Shown: piece by piece, positions 22,440-34,682 of the stretch
Numbering within the stretch: the first letter of the stretch is position 1
Layout: the number at the start of each line of letters is the position of its first letter
DNA from: Orientallactaga sibirica
Taxonomy: Eukaryota; Chordata; Mammalia; Rodentia; Dipodidae
NCBI GenBank assembly: GCA_036365145.1
Contig: JAEOAD010000032.1
Location: forward strand, 2,426,001-2,490,000
Direction of reading: 5' to 3'
DNA: 64,000 bases
Notes under the pieces: generated by a model
What the model saw: only the letters and a program-made list of their open reading frames with translations
The model's database searches: none
What the model was told of the DNA's origin: nothing
Position numbers and translations under genes: made by a program

Positions 22440-23330
22440 CAAAATTTATTTCCTGAATAAGCAAGATGTTCAAAAATAATTCCAACACTCCCAGTTAATC
22501 CTTTTTATCACATATAAAAAAAAAAAAAAGCAAAGAGGGAGGTGAGCTTACCATTAGATTTTGGAGTTGTTTGTTGACATCTTTGAAATAGTTCACAGAT
22601 AATAAATGAACAACTTTTGCTATCATGACAATGTTTGCCTCTGCAGGAAACAGCCTGTTTCAAAAGGTGCTCAACTAATAACACTCCTCTTTTGATTACT
22701 TTCTTCTCATCCTGATATGAAAAAAATGTTTTGCAAATTCTAAAAAAATATTATCTTGTGCTTTCTAATGTTGCTTAGGGAATTACTCATCACAAATTAT
22801 TCATATAATGAGCAAAACTCCACTGAGTTATTTTCTTCCTGGGGACATGTTAATACCTAAGAGAGAATGGGTATCCCATCTAAAAGCTCATATTTGTAGA
22901 TGACTAAACTTGGTACCAAATATGATAATGCTTGGTAAAGACGATCATAAAGAAATGAATTCTCTATTTACCTAAAACAGATATTTCTTCTCGTGTACTT
23001 TAAAAAACGAAAAGGTATCTCTGGGAATCTATTCCTTTATACAGTCCAAATCTTTAATTCATGAACAAAAGATATCATAGAGTCATGATTTAGGCACTCT
23101 GGGTGAAATAAAAACTAGTTTGATTCAGGGCAAAATGTCTTGGAATCCATTTCTGGATGAAGATATCTTACATCCTCACAATGAATTGAAGCTTGGCATA
23201 GTGGATGTATCAATAGCATGCTGCCACAACATGCAAACAAGCTACTGAATATGACACTAAATTACTGCTTTACTGTATTCACTAACATTGTAGTAACTTT
23301 GAGGATTAATCAAGCAATTATTTATCAATA
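22440..23330. other. Unique non-coding DNA
   Basis: About 0.9 kb, AT-rich, no gene or transposon recognised. Confidence 0.5.
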
Positions 23331-23353
23331 TCTCTTTGTTATTCTTATTTATT

Positions 23354-23400
<47 letters not shown>

Positions 23401-23573
23401 TTGTAAGCAGAGAGAGAGAACACATGCCAGGGCCTCTAGCCACTGCAAACAAGCTCCAGATGCATGTGCCATTTTATACATCCAGACTGACTTGGGCACT
23501 GGGGAATTAAATCCCGGTTATTAGACTTTGCAAGTAAATGCCTTACCACTGGGCCATCAGCTCTCCAGGCCCT
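23331..23573 (-). mobile_element. B2-type SINE with (TTTA)n tail
   Basis: The tail is an expanded TTTA tetranucleotide run (23342-23401), giving FIYL-rich frames. The body has GCCAGGGCCTCTAGCCACTG, CAAACAAGCTCCAGATGC and GGGCCATCAGCTCTCCAGGCC at the head end. Confidence 0.92.
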
Positions 23574-23596
23574 ATGATTATTTTGAACTATCTCTT

Positions 23597-23769
23597 TTTT
23601 GTTGTTGTTGGTGGTTTTTGTTTGTTTGTTTTTGAGGTAGGGTCTCACTCTAGCCCAGACTGACCTAGAATTCACTCTGTATTCTCAGGGTGGCCTCAAA
23701 CTCATGGCAATCCTCCTACCTCTGCCTCCCAAGTGCTGGGATTAAAGGGGTGCATCACCACGCCCAGCT
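23597..23769 (-). mobile_element. B1 SINE
   Basis: Reverse complement of B1: GAGGTAGGGTCTCACTCTAG, CCTAGAATTCACTCTGTATT, CTCCCAAGTGCTGGGATTAA and CACCACGCCCAGCT. The target duplication GAACTATCTCTT is perfect (23585-23596 and 23770-23781). Confidence 0.95.
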
Positions 23770-23865
23770 GAACTATCTCTTAATACAAATAGAAACAAAG
23801 TTTAATATAGTGATGAGAAAAAATGTAAATCTCAATTCCATTATTTACTTCAAATGTGACTCTTT

Positions 23866-24048
23866 GGCTGGAGAGATGGCTTAGCAGTTAAGGTATTGGC
23901 TTGTAAAGCCTTAGGGCCTGGGTTCCATCCCCTACATTCCAAGCCAGATGTACATGGTGGCACATACATCTGAAATTTGTTTGCAGTGGCAAGAGGTCCT
24001 GGTATCTCTCTCTCTCTCTCTCTGATAATAAGTAAAAATTTAAAAATT
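23866..24048 (+). mobile_element. B2-type SINE (short form)
   Basis: GGCTGGAGAGATGGCTTAGC head, CTCT-rich 3' part and A-rich tail. The 13-bp target duplication AAATGTGACTCTT is perfect (23852-23864 and 24049-24061). Confidence 0.94.
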
Positions 24049-24061
24049 AAATGTGACTCTT

Positions 24062-25368
24062 AAATTCCAGCAAAGCACAGCATTTAATTATGCCAAAGGC
24101 CGCATACACCAAATAACAATCCCAGTCGATTACCACTCAACCATGTGAGTCATTCTTTGCAATCTGCTATCCTCCGAAGTATCATCTCCCCAATAAAAGT
24201 GAGACGAGGAGAAGGAGCGACATTTCCATTGTTGTGTGAGAGACGTACTGCGTGTGTCATGGCAATTATCTGGAGGGGAGTGTCCAATGCTCAGGGAGAA
24301 TGACAGACTAGAGGGAGATGCAGAATTCAAGCCTAGATGAAGTGATGGCAGAGAAAGAAACCTCCACGGTGTTTAATGAACAATGCCGCAGCTATTCATT
24401 ACGCCTCTTCTCCAGCTGATCATTAAGCTTTCAGCTCTGTTTATGCAACAGAAAAGGAAATGTTGACTCAAGATTTCATGCGCTTACTATTCACACAAAG
24501 AAGAAACCATGAGGAGTATAATCTGCAATTATAGTACCTGCTAAAGCGGGCTCCCTGTTATGGAGCCTGGTTATTAGCTGTTGTGAGCCCCATCAAACGC
24601 AGGGCACTCCCTGAATTTGTGATCTGTCCCGTGTCATCATGGGGAGCAGACCTCAAAGCCCATGAAACTTAATCAAAATTGACTTAACCAATACTGTTTC
24701 AAATGAAGGAAACCAAAGAGTGCTTCTAAGGTCAAATGGTAGAAGAAAAGCTTTTAACTCATGAACTGAGGCTTTGGAAAAGTCAAATGAATCTATCATT
24801 ATTTTTAACTATCTTCACCACACACTGTTGTTGGACACTATGATTGAATGTTTGTGGAATAAACAACAATAACAAACAAACAAAAAAAGCAGTGCAAATC
24901 GTATCTGCCAAGCTCACTGGTAACCAAAACAGAAGCTGCTCAGCAAAAGCAGGTTGAATGGATGAATACTAGTCACTTCAAGGAAACTTAGCAGAACATC
25001 TCTTTAACTTAAGACTTTCTGGTGTAGAAAATTGGAGCATCAGTGCCCACCTGGCAGAGCTGCTGTGGGGAATCACTGTCATTAACCAAAATCCTAGATT
25101 CGGAGGCATCTAGTCTGAAGTCTGTTGTGCTCTTGCAGTGGACTTAAGTGTGAAATTCTCCATGCAAACTTCTTAGGGGCTTCATCTGTTCTCTTTATTT
25201 TGTGATCCACAGTTTAATCAGACATATGAAAATTTTAATGAAAGCATCAGAATAAAAAATGGCATGGCTCTTTGGATGGTGGCATGAAGTCATCAAATAC
25301 TACCTTTAAAAATAGCACTGAGTGGATCAAGTGAGCCCATCATGAGAAATGATTAATGGTTTCTGAAT

Positions 25369-25408
<40 letters not shown>

Positions 25409-26350
25409 TAAGGTAGCTGAAATACTTAAGGCAGACTGTCAAAGTCTAGCCTTCAGGGAACATTTCATGGATAATGCATGAGAAAAATATCACTTTAGAG
25501 CTAATTCGATACAATTTATTGTGCCAAATTTACCTGAGTTTCAAATGTAAAGTTGGGACTGGTTTTTGAAGGATTCTTGAGAACTGCTTATTCCCTGTGT
25601 AGAGCGGTGGGTGATCCACCTCTTCCTGAACTGCTCGGCCTTCTCACTCTCCTAATGGAAGAGGGAATGGGTCCATTTTTTATTTTTTTAATATCTTGAT
25701 GACCAAAATGTAAAAGCTTTCCTCTTATCTACTAAAAATAAGAGTAGCTGAATGCCTTCATTTCTTCCAGGAAACAGAGGCTGGTGTCTTCTGAAACTCT
25801 TATGCAAGATGTAATGGGCAATTTAATTCTACTGATTCAAGAAGGGTGAGTGTTTCTCTGTGTTTGTTTAGGTTTTTATTATGTAAGTGGAAGGGGTGAA
25901 GGGTGGGCATGCAAGAGATTGCACTGTCTCTCAAGGCAGGAAGCGAAGAGGCCCTGAGTACAGGACACTCAACAATTCTTGCAACAGATTCCAAGCAAAG
26001 AGAGGGACCATAACCCACCACAGGGACACAGTTGAGAAGTCTGGGGACTGTGGAAATCAAGCTCTCCATCTCTGACATGTAATTCTTATCTCAAAGTTCT
26101 ATTTTGTACAAAACAAGAACAGTGATGATGAAATTTTCAGACTTTTGGGTTTGATTCCTGAGAAGGAGAATGTAAATTTCTTCTTAAGTTTTTTTTCTGT
26201 TTTAAATAGTGGGAAATCTTTGTAATTTCCAAACCATTTTGATCCAACCTGAGTTGGAAATGATGTGGAAAAAGGGGACCGAAAGAGCAAGCACTGCTTA
26301 GGATCACTTCAAGGTAGGGAAGGGGGTTGGAGATTAAATTCAACCATGCG
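24062..26350. other. SINE-free unique DNA, possible conserved non-coding segment
   Basis: About 2.3 kb with no transposon except a T-run of about 36 at 25370-25405. The part from 24360 to 24700 has a slowly varying, motif-rich look (GCTGATCATTAAGC, TTTATGCAA, GCAATTATAG). No frame resembles a protein. Confidence 0.4.
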
Positions 26351-26359
26351 ACCAGAGTT

Positions 26360-26800
26360 TAATAAACCCTGTGTAATGGTCAGGGGAGTGTGTTGGAACT
26401 TTCTGTGTGCGTTATACTGATAGGCCAGGAGGGTGGCAAGCCCTGATGATAAGGCGAGAGGTCCCCTAAATAAGATCCTCATAAACCTTGAGATTTATGC
26501 CTCTTCATTCATCTGTTCCCGAGTTGTAACATCTGTAAGAAAACTGAAGCAATGTGTGTCCTGCTTTCTGAGATCTGAGTCATTGGAATCAAGGAGTTTG
26601 CATGAGACCATGGGAACCTCGCAGGTTTGCAGTCACTTGGTCTAAAGTGTACAGTCTTGCTGGAGACCAGGCCCTTGAACTTGTAGGTCAGCATTAACTG
26701 CAAATGGTTCATCCCCCCGCCCCACTGAGTGACAGTACTTCCCGGCCTGAGCCCTGAGCAAAGCTCTCCATGCACTACCCTGAATTTTCTCTACATTAGG
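26360..26800 (+). mobile_element. Ancient ERVL-type LTR (MLT2-like)
   Basis: ACTGATAGGCCAGGAGGG, AGAGGTCCCCTAAATAAGAT, CTCATAAACCTTGAGATTTA and CATGAGACCATGGGAACCTC, then CAGTCACTTGGTCTAAAGTG, follow the order seen in MLT2 and related ERVL LTRs, including the GTCATGGGAACCCC-type phrase near the end. It is highly diverged and has no clean ends. Confidence 0.45.
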
Positions 26801-27630
26801 ACAGGAAACGCTTAGGTTTTCAATACGAGAAAATTTCTTCTGCCAGACAAGACCCTATGGAACCTGGTCTAAGAAAGCAGTGGTTGGGCTAAGAGTGACA
26901 CTCTGGAACGGAGTGGGAAGTCTCACCAACTCTCTCTACAGATAACCTAAAACAACTTGAAGATCCTACCTGTTTATTCTACAAATATTTGATAGTTAGA
27001 CAAAAATCCCAGTGGTATTTCTGAAAAGCACAACACTAAATATGTAACTGTGCCTTGACTACATGTTGGAATAAAAACTGGACCTGGTTTACACATGGTC
27101 TTGTCTCTGTACATGATGGATGGCAAAGTGTGATTCCTTTAACACTGGTGGTGGTAGGTTGCTCACTTTTAATATAAGCCTTGCATAGAATATGAAAAGT
27201 TGGAGGAAGGGCCATTTAGTACCCACTTACTCAAATTTTTGATACTTGTGTCCTGCAAAACCAGTTCTAGACAAGTTGTGACCTTTCTGCTTTAAAATGG
27301 CATCAAATTCTTTACAATGTATATTTATAAAGCGATTTCTTTTAAATGCTTTAGTGTCTCCCACCTAATCTCAGTGCTGAGGATCATGCAGACACAAATG
27401 TGGCTGGTCTGCAGTAAGTTGTTGCAGTGGAATCAACTGCAGAACTCAGACCTGCCTGGCAATGGGAGTCGGGGGTGGAGGGAACACGTGACTCAGATCG
27501 CTGCAGGAAGAACTGCTGCAGAGGGTTGTGTGGGAATCTTCTCTGCTCGTAGAACTAAAAAGTTAAGTGAATAGGGTTTCCCTCTACGCCTCTCTCAGAA
27601 AAAAATAAACTTGAGACCAAGCACAACACA
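26801..27630. other. Unique non-coding DNA
   Basis: No gene or transposon recognised. An 85-codon frame at 27317-27574 lacks a known domain. Confidence 0.5.
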
Positions 27631-27631
27631 G

Positions 27632-27980
27632 GATTGGGGAGATGGATCAGCCATTAAAGAAATTTGCTTTCAAGCCAGGCGTGGTGGCGCACGCCTTTAA
27701 TCCCAGCACTTGGGAGGCAGAGGAAGGAGGGTTGCTGTGAGTTTGAGTCCACCCTGAGACTACATAGTGAATTCCAGGTCAGCCTGGACCAGAGTGAAAC
27801 CCTACCTCGAAAAACCAAAAATAAAGAAAAAAAGAAAAAGAAATTTGCTTCAAGTCTGCCTGCAGCCAGATGCACAAAGTGTGTGCATGCATCTGGAATT
27901 CATCTGTAGTCCCAAGACACCCTGCAATGCCTATTATTTCTCTCTTTCTCTGCTTGCAGATAAATAAAGAATTTAAAACA
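27632..27980 (+). mobile_element. B2-type SINE split by a B1 insertion
   Basis: The head (GGGGAGATGGATCAGCCATT) is at 27634-27673. The rest (GCAGCCAGATGCACAAAG, GCATGCATCTGGAATTCATC, tail TAAATAAAG) resumes at about 27851. It is diverged, consistent with being the older host. Confidence 0.85.
27674..27836 (+). mobile_element. B1 SINE nested in the B2-type SINE
   Basis: GCCAGGCGTGGTGGCGCACG through CTACCTCGAAAAACC plus an A-rich tail. AAAGAAATTTGCTT occurs at 27656-27669 and again at 27837-27850, the target duplication made in the host SINE. Confidence 0.95.
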
Positions 27981-28357
27981 AAGCAACCAACAAACAAAAA
28001 AGGCTCCCTAGTGATATAAACCTACAGGTGAGGATAAGACAAATGTTCTGGAATCTTCAGATTTGTAACTGATAAATAACAGGTTACTTCCCTTCAAAGT
28101 AACCAAAGTAGATCTTACTTGAGCTAAGTGAAGGCAGATACTATGTAGCTTATATTGAAGTCAATATTGCTAAGATTCATAAGATGCCCCCTTGTCTAGA
28201 GGCAATATTTCCCAAGACCCCACACATTGAAACCTATACATACTAATTTTTTTTCTTCCTACAGATCCCTGTGATAAGTTTTACTTATAAACAGAGTAAA
28301 AGGTTAACAATCCTATGCTATTAGAAACATGGGTGTAGCTGTGAGCTCTGTTAATAT
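27981..28357. other. Unique non-coding DNA
   Basis: Nothing recognisable. Confidence 0.5.
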
Positions 28358-28369
28358 GTCCCACTATAG

Positions 28370-28653
28370 GGCTGGAGAGATGGCTTAGTGGTTAAGGTGC
28401 CTGCCTCCTAAGCCTAAGAACGCAGGTTCCAATCTCCAGCAGTTCCAATCTCCAGGTCCCACGTTTAGCCAGATGCAAAGTGACGCAAGGGCACAATGCC
28501 ACACTTGACCACAAGGGGGCGCATGCATCTGGATTTCATTCGCAGCAGCTGAGAGGCTGCTGGCACGCCCATTTCTATCTGTCTTTCTGTCTTCCTCTCC
28601 CTCTCTCTCTGTCTCTCTGTGTCTCTCCAAAAAAAAAAAAAAAAAAAATTTTT
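28370..28653 (+). mobile_element. B2-type SINE, long form with CTCF core, young
   Basis: GGCTGGAGAGATGGCTTAGT head, CAAAGTGACGCAAGGGCACA and CAGCAGCTGAGAGGCTGCTG blocks specific to the long form, then GTCTCTCC and an A-run. The target duplication GTCCCACTATAG is a perfect 12 bp (28358-28369 and 28654-28665). With the intact CpGs, this points to a recent insertion. A 16-bp internal repeat (TTCCAATCTCCAG twice) lies at 28427-28456. Confidence 0.96.
28509..28522 (+). promoter_or_regulatory. CTCF core-like motif inside SINE
   Basis: CCACAAGGGGGCGC on the plus strand, an essentially perfect CTCF core. It faces right, toward the left-facing motifs at 45.5 and 48.1 kb. Confidence 0.55.
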
Positions 28654-28665
28654 GTCCCACTATAG

Positions 28666-31600
28666 AGTACTTCTGACGAGGATGGCAGATGATAGACTGT
28701 AATGAGATTATGGGAGGAAAACAGTACAGGCATTGTGACAGGGGATGAAGGAACTGCTAACCTTCTGTGTAACCATCCCTACCTCTGTTGCCCTAAATGT
28801 GGTGACCCTCATTTGGGTGCTCTCTTGCCAAGGTCTTCGTAGGGGCTCAAGACTGTGTGATGCAACCCTTATCTATGTGCTGGAAGAGGGCCTCTGTTCA
28901 TGCCTTACACCCACGTACTTAATTCCTCTCCCATGGGAAGCGTGCGGCAAGCTGCACCATTGCACTCACAGTTTGAGATACAACAGTAAAACAAGTATAA
29001 ATCCTTTCTTTTCTTGTGGACAGATGATTCCTTCTCACCATAAACCTTAGCAAACCCAGTGTATGACATCATTATTATTATTGTATTGTTATTAGATCTT
29101 TCACCCTTTCCCTGGAAGGGAGCACAGCACAGCTTCTCCTCAGCCTATCTGAATTGCCAGCATTACTGCTCTGGGGTTGGGGAGGTTGGTGAGGAAGGTG
29201 AGGTTGGCGCCAACGCCACAACCACAGCAGTCCATGGAGAGCAAGGTAGCGGCAGAGGGACTGAGCACAAGCAGTGCTGATGTCCCAGGTGCACAGGAAG
29301 TGGGGAGAGACGCATCCCCCGGCACTCACAGACACTGTCAAACTGTGCAGAGGAAACGGACATTGTTTCTGGGATCTTCTAAGTAGTGTTTTTGGATCAG
29401 GGTTGACAACCAGCACTAAAATTGCAGAAAGCAAGACCACAGAGGGAAAAATTGCAAGGGTGCCTACCATGTCTGAGGAAATTACTGCCAGCAACTGGGT
29501 CATTCTTTCCAGAACTTATTCCTAACTTACCACTCTTTCCTCTATCTGTCGAGTGTGTGTGTGTGTCACAGAACCTATACCACAAAAAGTAAATTGTGAT
29601 AACAACATGGATTTTAGCTAGTAACATAAATAGTAATTAATTATAACAAATGTACCATGTCAAAGCAGGAAATTAATTAAGGGAGAGAGAAGTTCATGAA
29701 AATGTGTATTTTTCTGAACAGTTTCTTTTACTATAAATCTAAAGTTGCTCTTTATTAATTTTATTAATTAAAGTAAATAAGTCAATAATGATTAAGTAAA
29801 TATAAAAAATTGAGTAACTTAAATGTTCTAAAAGTATTTTTTCTCAAAAACTAGGGATTAAATTAGCTCATTTTGCTATATAAATTGTCCTTACAATAGT
29901 TAATATTCACTAGCAAATATTCATAGTAAATATTCACTTTAATAAGTAGAATTAGTCATTTGAGGTAAGGATATATTAGTTTTAGAACACTTAATCTATC
30001 TCTGAGTTTTCTGAAGTGGAATCTTAGACTAAAATCATACTCCTTTATATGAAAAATGAAATTTCAGCAGCCATACTATAAAAAATTCAGCTCATGAATA
30101 CAAGTAAAAAGAAAAATGAAAAATGGGTATTCTGTATCTAAGCAATTCTTAATCTGCCTTGGGGTTTGTGAAAGAGTAAATAAATGATAAATGATCACGT
30201 TCCTCTATTCTACAGCTGTTAAAAGTGCTTGCTTGCAAAGCCTTACATGGCCACCAATGTAAGTCTGCTGGAAAAAGTGATGAGAGAGTATGGGATTCAT
30301 TTAATGCAGCAAGTGGCCCTGCCATGCCTCTAGACACATGTGTACATGCATGTGTACAATTAATTTTTTAAAGGAACTGCCAGTGACCCACAAATTCTCC
30401 AATCACTAATTCTTTTCTCTGATGAAGAGTAAGAACAATGGCACAGCCATCAGCTGTGATCTCGGTGCTTAGTGTTATATGTGAGCCATCACATTACCCT
30501 GTGCATGCCAGAGCTGTGGCTCGCCCTCGAGCTTCTTCATTCACAATTGCATGGAATCCTCTCAGTTCCTCTGCCAGGGGAAGGTTGTGATGTCTTCCCA
30601 AACCACTGAGCCAGAATCCCATGACCTCTAATACGCGAACTTACTTTTAAGACAGCTTTGTCAGTCTGTTTGTGAATGTAATATTATGACTAATTCGGAA
30701 AGGCAGGATAAACAAATGGAAATAAACTGAGGAAAAATTCAGAAGTGAACAATAAATCCTAGACAAAATTTGATAATCACTCACTTACCATATTATATGT
30801 CTCTCAGATTTACTAAAGTTAATATGATCCTTAAATAAAAATTTTACAAAATCAACTTGATCAAACGGTTTCTCTTGGGCAGGGCAATAATCTATAGCAG
30901 TATGAAAAGTAGCCTGGTTTTCATTGCTTTACAGGAATGGAATGACCCTTGCTTTCATAGAGATTCTTTCAATATTCATTAGATAAAGGAAAATGTTACT
31001 CGCACCCCAATCTTACTGCCGCCTGTGCTGTGTCGATTTTTTTCCTGTAGCTGAATGTGGTCCGTCTGCAGACACCTCTCCCATAGTCACTGTAATTTTG
31101 GCTCCTTCACCCTTCAGGAGAAAGCTACATAAAAGAATCATCGCCTCTCCCTGATGTTTAATCAGGGCTCAGCATGCGAAGGTGCTTTTATGAAAGCCTC
31201 CTGGCTGGAAATCAAAGGCCTTTTCTTCAAAAACAATAAAACATGAAACAGAGGGATCCATCTGCCAATCAAGATAGATTTTGCTTTTAAAAAAGGGAAG
31301 AAAGAAAAAAAAAAAGAAAGGTTCCTCAAAGAATAAAAAGCTTTCACACTAATTAATATCCATTAAAACTCCCACCAGTTTAAAGGCTTGACCAAAGTCA
31401 GGAATTTCCCAGCTCATTCAAATGGAGAAGGGACTTTTCCATCAGCCTTCTAGAATGACAAAGTGGAATAGTTCCTTCGAAAAGACCAAGATGATTAATT
31501 ATAAAATTATAATTTGGACTTCACACTTGCAAGAACCTCAGTATGAGAGCCCTGAAAGTTTCCCTGTGATATGATATTGTGATCAATTATTGAGCATTTG

Positions 31601-33080
31601 ATCCAATTATTCACCATCTATCACTTCCATGTGTATTCTAGAACCTAGGAACTCATTTAAAACCATGCTTCTGAACGTTGTCATCAATTCTGGTTTCTGA
31701 ATGGTTCTTCCCACTCACATATTCTTCCACACATAGTAAACAAAGTTGAACTAGACCAAAAGGTTCCTTGCAAGTTGAGCATACGTTCCCCCTTCATCAG
31801 GAATACTCATGACGATCCAGCCCATGGTGGCTACATGCTTCCCAAGACAAGACTTTATATCTTTGGACACCTCTTTGCCAATTTTTATATTGGCCAATAG
31901 AAATGATGCTAGCAATTAAATACAAGCAATCTATATGGGAGGGTCAGAGAGACAAGCTGGAAAATGGGGAGGAAACCTTAACCATGATGACTTTCAAGAT
32001 AGCTGTGGATCAAATGAACAGAACATAGGAACTGGAGTGAAGTGAGACAATCTCAAAAGGCATCTATTTTTATTCTTTACACTTATTTTCCCTTTAACCT
32101 GAAAAGATACTAATGCCAATCAGGGCCCTCGTGGGTTACTACCAACATACAGATACTGCAGATTATTAAATAAGCCCTCCATCCAAATGAGTTACCTGAC
32201 ACACCATCACAGAACACAGCTATCTTGCTCCAATGGAAGACCTTTGTGTTCCAAATAATTCCAGCAAACCAAAAGGCAAGTGATCAAATTAAGGTTGGGG
32301 GAAGCTCAAATTCTTGACTGAAATAAGCTAACATGGAATTATGATCCACAGTTTAACGAAACCATGATGAGAAGGAAGTCTGAATTCTTTACTGATGTAG
32401 GTTGAGGGCCATCTTAAGCAAACCCATTGAAAGAGGACACATCGGGCCCTACCACTCAAATGTGCACCTTGGTGGAACTGAGGAAAGAGCTCACCAGAGG
32501 GCAGAGGAAGAAAATCCCCACTCAGAAATGTTTGTTACACAGCTTTGGAATTTAGACTACTATCTTTCTAAATTCTTTTGCAATGTTATTCTGACAGAAA
32601 TCAAGAAAATAAATACGACAAAGTGATTTGAATACGAGGCAACAGTATTACCTGTTACCTTAAAACAGACTTCATTCCTTTTAAATGATAAGCTAGAAAA
32701 GATTATATAGGACTTTGGTAGCTGATGAAGTAAACAGGCTTTTGTCTAATCACACATCCTGGTGACAAATTCTGTGCATCCCGTGTGCTTACTACTGGAT
32801 CTGCATGTTCCCACTCACTAACTTCAGAAGCTGACCCAAAGTCATTTCTCACTGTTTTCTCTCCATGACTCCCCCAGTGTCCGGTTGGGCTAGTACTGCA
32901 ATGTACACTATACAGACTGCACACACTTGGCATTCAGCGCTGCTCAGTTCTTGAGATGGCCAGACGACTAGCATTCAGGGTCACTGTGCACGCTCATTCA
33001 AAGCATACCTACCCCACAAAATATTCTCCCCTTTCACCCTGGGCACCAGGACTCTGTTCATAGTCTAGCTACAGAAGAGA
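28666..33080. other. 4.4-kb SINE-poor stretch, possible regulatory DNA
   Basis: The longest part of the window with no clear transposon. A (GTGT)n patch lies near 29555-29565, and a degenerate SINE-like patch may lie at 30211-30370. From about 31000 to 31700 there are TAATTA-type homeodomain sites (31350-31355; TTAATTA at 31495-31501) among AT-rich sequence. Frames of 60-141 codons at 29078-29525 overlap on both strands and have no recognisable domain. Confidence 0.4.
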
Positions 33081-33087
33081 ATTAGGG

Positions 33088-33310
33088 TGGCTGGAAAGAT
33101 TGCTTAGTGGTTAAGGCATTTGTCTGGGAAGCTTAAGGACCCAGGTTTGATTTCCCCAGTACACACATAAAGCCAGATGAACATGGTGGTACATGCGTCT
33201 GGAGTTTGTTTGCAGTGGGTAGAGGCCCTGGTGTGGCCATTCTCCCCCACATTCAAATAAATAAATAAATAAAATCTTTTTAAATCATTAAATTTAAATT
33301 AAAAAAAAAG
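33088..33310 (+). mobile_element. B2-type SINE (short form)
   Basis: GGCTGGAAAGATTGCTTAGT head, GGTTTGATTTCCCCAGTACA B-box region and AAATAAATAAATAAATAAAA tail. Imperfect AGAATTA(A)GGG repeats flank it. Confidence 0.92.
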
Positions 33311-33464
33311 AAAAGAAAAGAATTAAGGGCATTACCAAATCTACAAACCAAATCTAGTACAGTAAAGGTGATGCTTTAGTCTGAACCAAATATGACCTTC
33401 GCAGAGATGGATGAGAGGTGGAGACAGGAGAAAACTGGGGGAGTGGTTTAAAAGAATCAATGGT

Positions 33465-33678
33465 TGGGCTGGAGAGATGGCTTAGTGGTTAAGGTACATG
33501 CTTGCGAAGCCTAAGGATGCCGGTTCGATTCTCCAGGTCCCACACAAGCCATATAGTGGTGCATGTGTCTCGAGTTCATTTGCAGTGGCTAGAGGCCCTG
33601 ATACGCCATTCTCTCTCTCTCTCTCTCTCACTCTCCTCCTTTCTCTGTCTCTAATAAATAAATAAAATCTTTTTTAAA
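33465..33678 (+). mobile_element. B2-type SINE (short form)
   Basis: GGGCTGGAGAGATGGCTTAG head, GGTTCGATTCTCCAGGTCCC B box, (CT)n and TAATAAATAAATAAA tail. The 15-bp duplication AAAAGAATCAATGGT is perfect (33450-33464 and 33679-33693). Confidence 0.95.
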
Positions 33679-33693
33679 AAAAGAATCAATGGT

Positions 33694-34530
33694 CTATGAT
33701 TTTGATGCAGCATTGGTGTTTTCAGGCTGATGTCACTTTGGCTAGAGGGATCAATAGAAGGGAACTGAGGGTTGACTCAGTTCAGAACTGAGGGTTAATG
33801 AGTAGGCTGGACACAGTCCATGATAGTCCTTCTTGCCTGCCCCACAAGAAATTCTATGTTTGAAAAAGTGAAGGGGCCACAAACAGGTGGGTGGCATGGA
33901 AACAGATTTAATTTTGAATGACGTTCTTAAAGAGTCAAACTTACAGTGCAATTAAGACATAAAATACTTCTGTAGCATGTTAGACATGGGAAACCTGATA
34001 AAATTGAGCACGTCGGAAATACTAAAATGCTGCATCATGTCACAACAAAACGTAGATTGCCTAAGCAACCAGAGACATAGGAAAAGCTGAATAAGCAGGA
34101 AAGGACACTTCAGGCTATTTCAGTTATAAAGATGTTCATTATGAAAAATGTCAATGACATAGCAGTGGGAACAGGCTAGGCAAGGAACCAGCAGCCCCAT
34201 CTCCCCAGTTTTAGATTGTCCTACCAACTCTTTCCATGATGCCCATGGGAACCTAAGATATTGTATCATTCTTCCAGTAAACAACCAAATTGGCAAAAAA
34301 TGAACATTTTTTTTAAAAAGAATGACCACTGTAAAACCAGCTTTATGAGAATTTAATTTCTTCCTTCTAGAACAATCAAAGGAATGGAATGGTTTCCAAC
34401 TTATGAAAAAAATCAGTATTTGACCTGATCTCTTTAATGGCAAGAAAAATAGAAAAGTAAACATGACTTTAGTCTATGAATTAAAAATTAAGATATTAAA
34501 CCGGTAAAATTCACAGAAGCACAAAAATAT
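33694..34530. other. Unique non-coding DNA
   Basis: No gene or transposon recognised. A 114-codon minus-strand frame at 34120-34464 has no known domain. Confidence 0.5.
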
Positions 34531-34535
34531 TTTGA

Positions 34536-34682
34536 AGCCAGGCGTGGTGGTGCACGCCTTTAATCCCAGCACTTGGGAGGCAGAGGTAGGAAGATCAAGG
34601 CCACCCTGAGACTCCATAGTGAATTCCAGGTCAGCCTGAACTAGTGAGACCCTGCCTCAAAAAAAAAAAAAAAAAAAAAAAA
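34536..34682 (+). mobile_element. B1 SINE with internal deletion
   Basis: GCCAGGCGTGGTGGTGCACG to GACCCTGCCTC and an A-run. The usual CGCCATGAGTTCG segment between GGAAGATC and AAGGCC is missing (about 13 bp). Confidence 0.93.

Noticed and set aside
29078..29525. Overlapping 141-, 69- and 83-codon frames in a GC-richer patch
   Set aside because: Frames overlap on both strands, as expected by chance in GC-richer DNA. No domain is recognised.
30211..30370. Degenerate SINE copy
   Set aside because: Only GCTTGCTTGCAAAGCC and a CATGCCTCTAGAC-like phrase match; too weak to list as an element.
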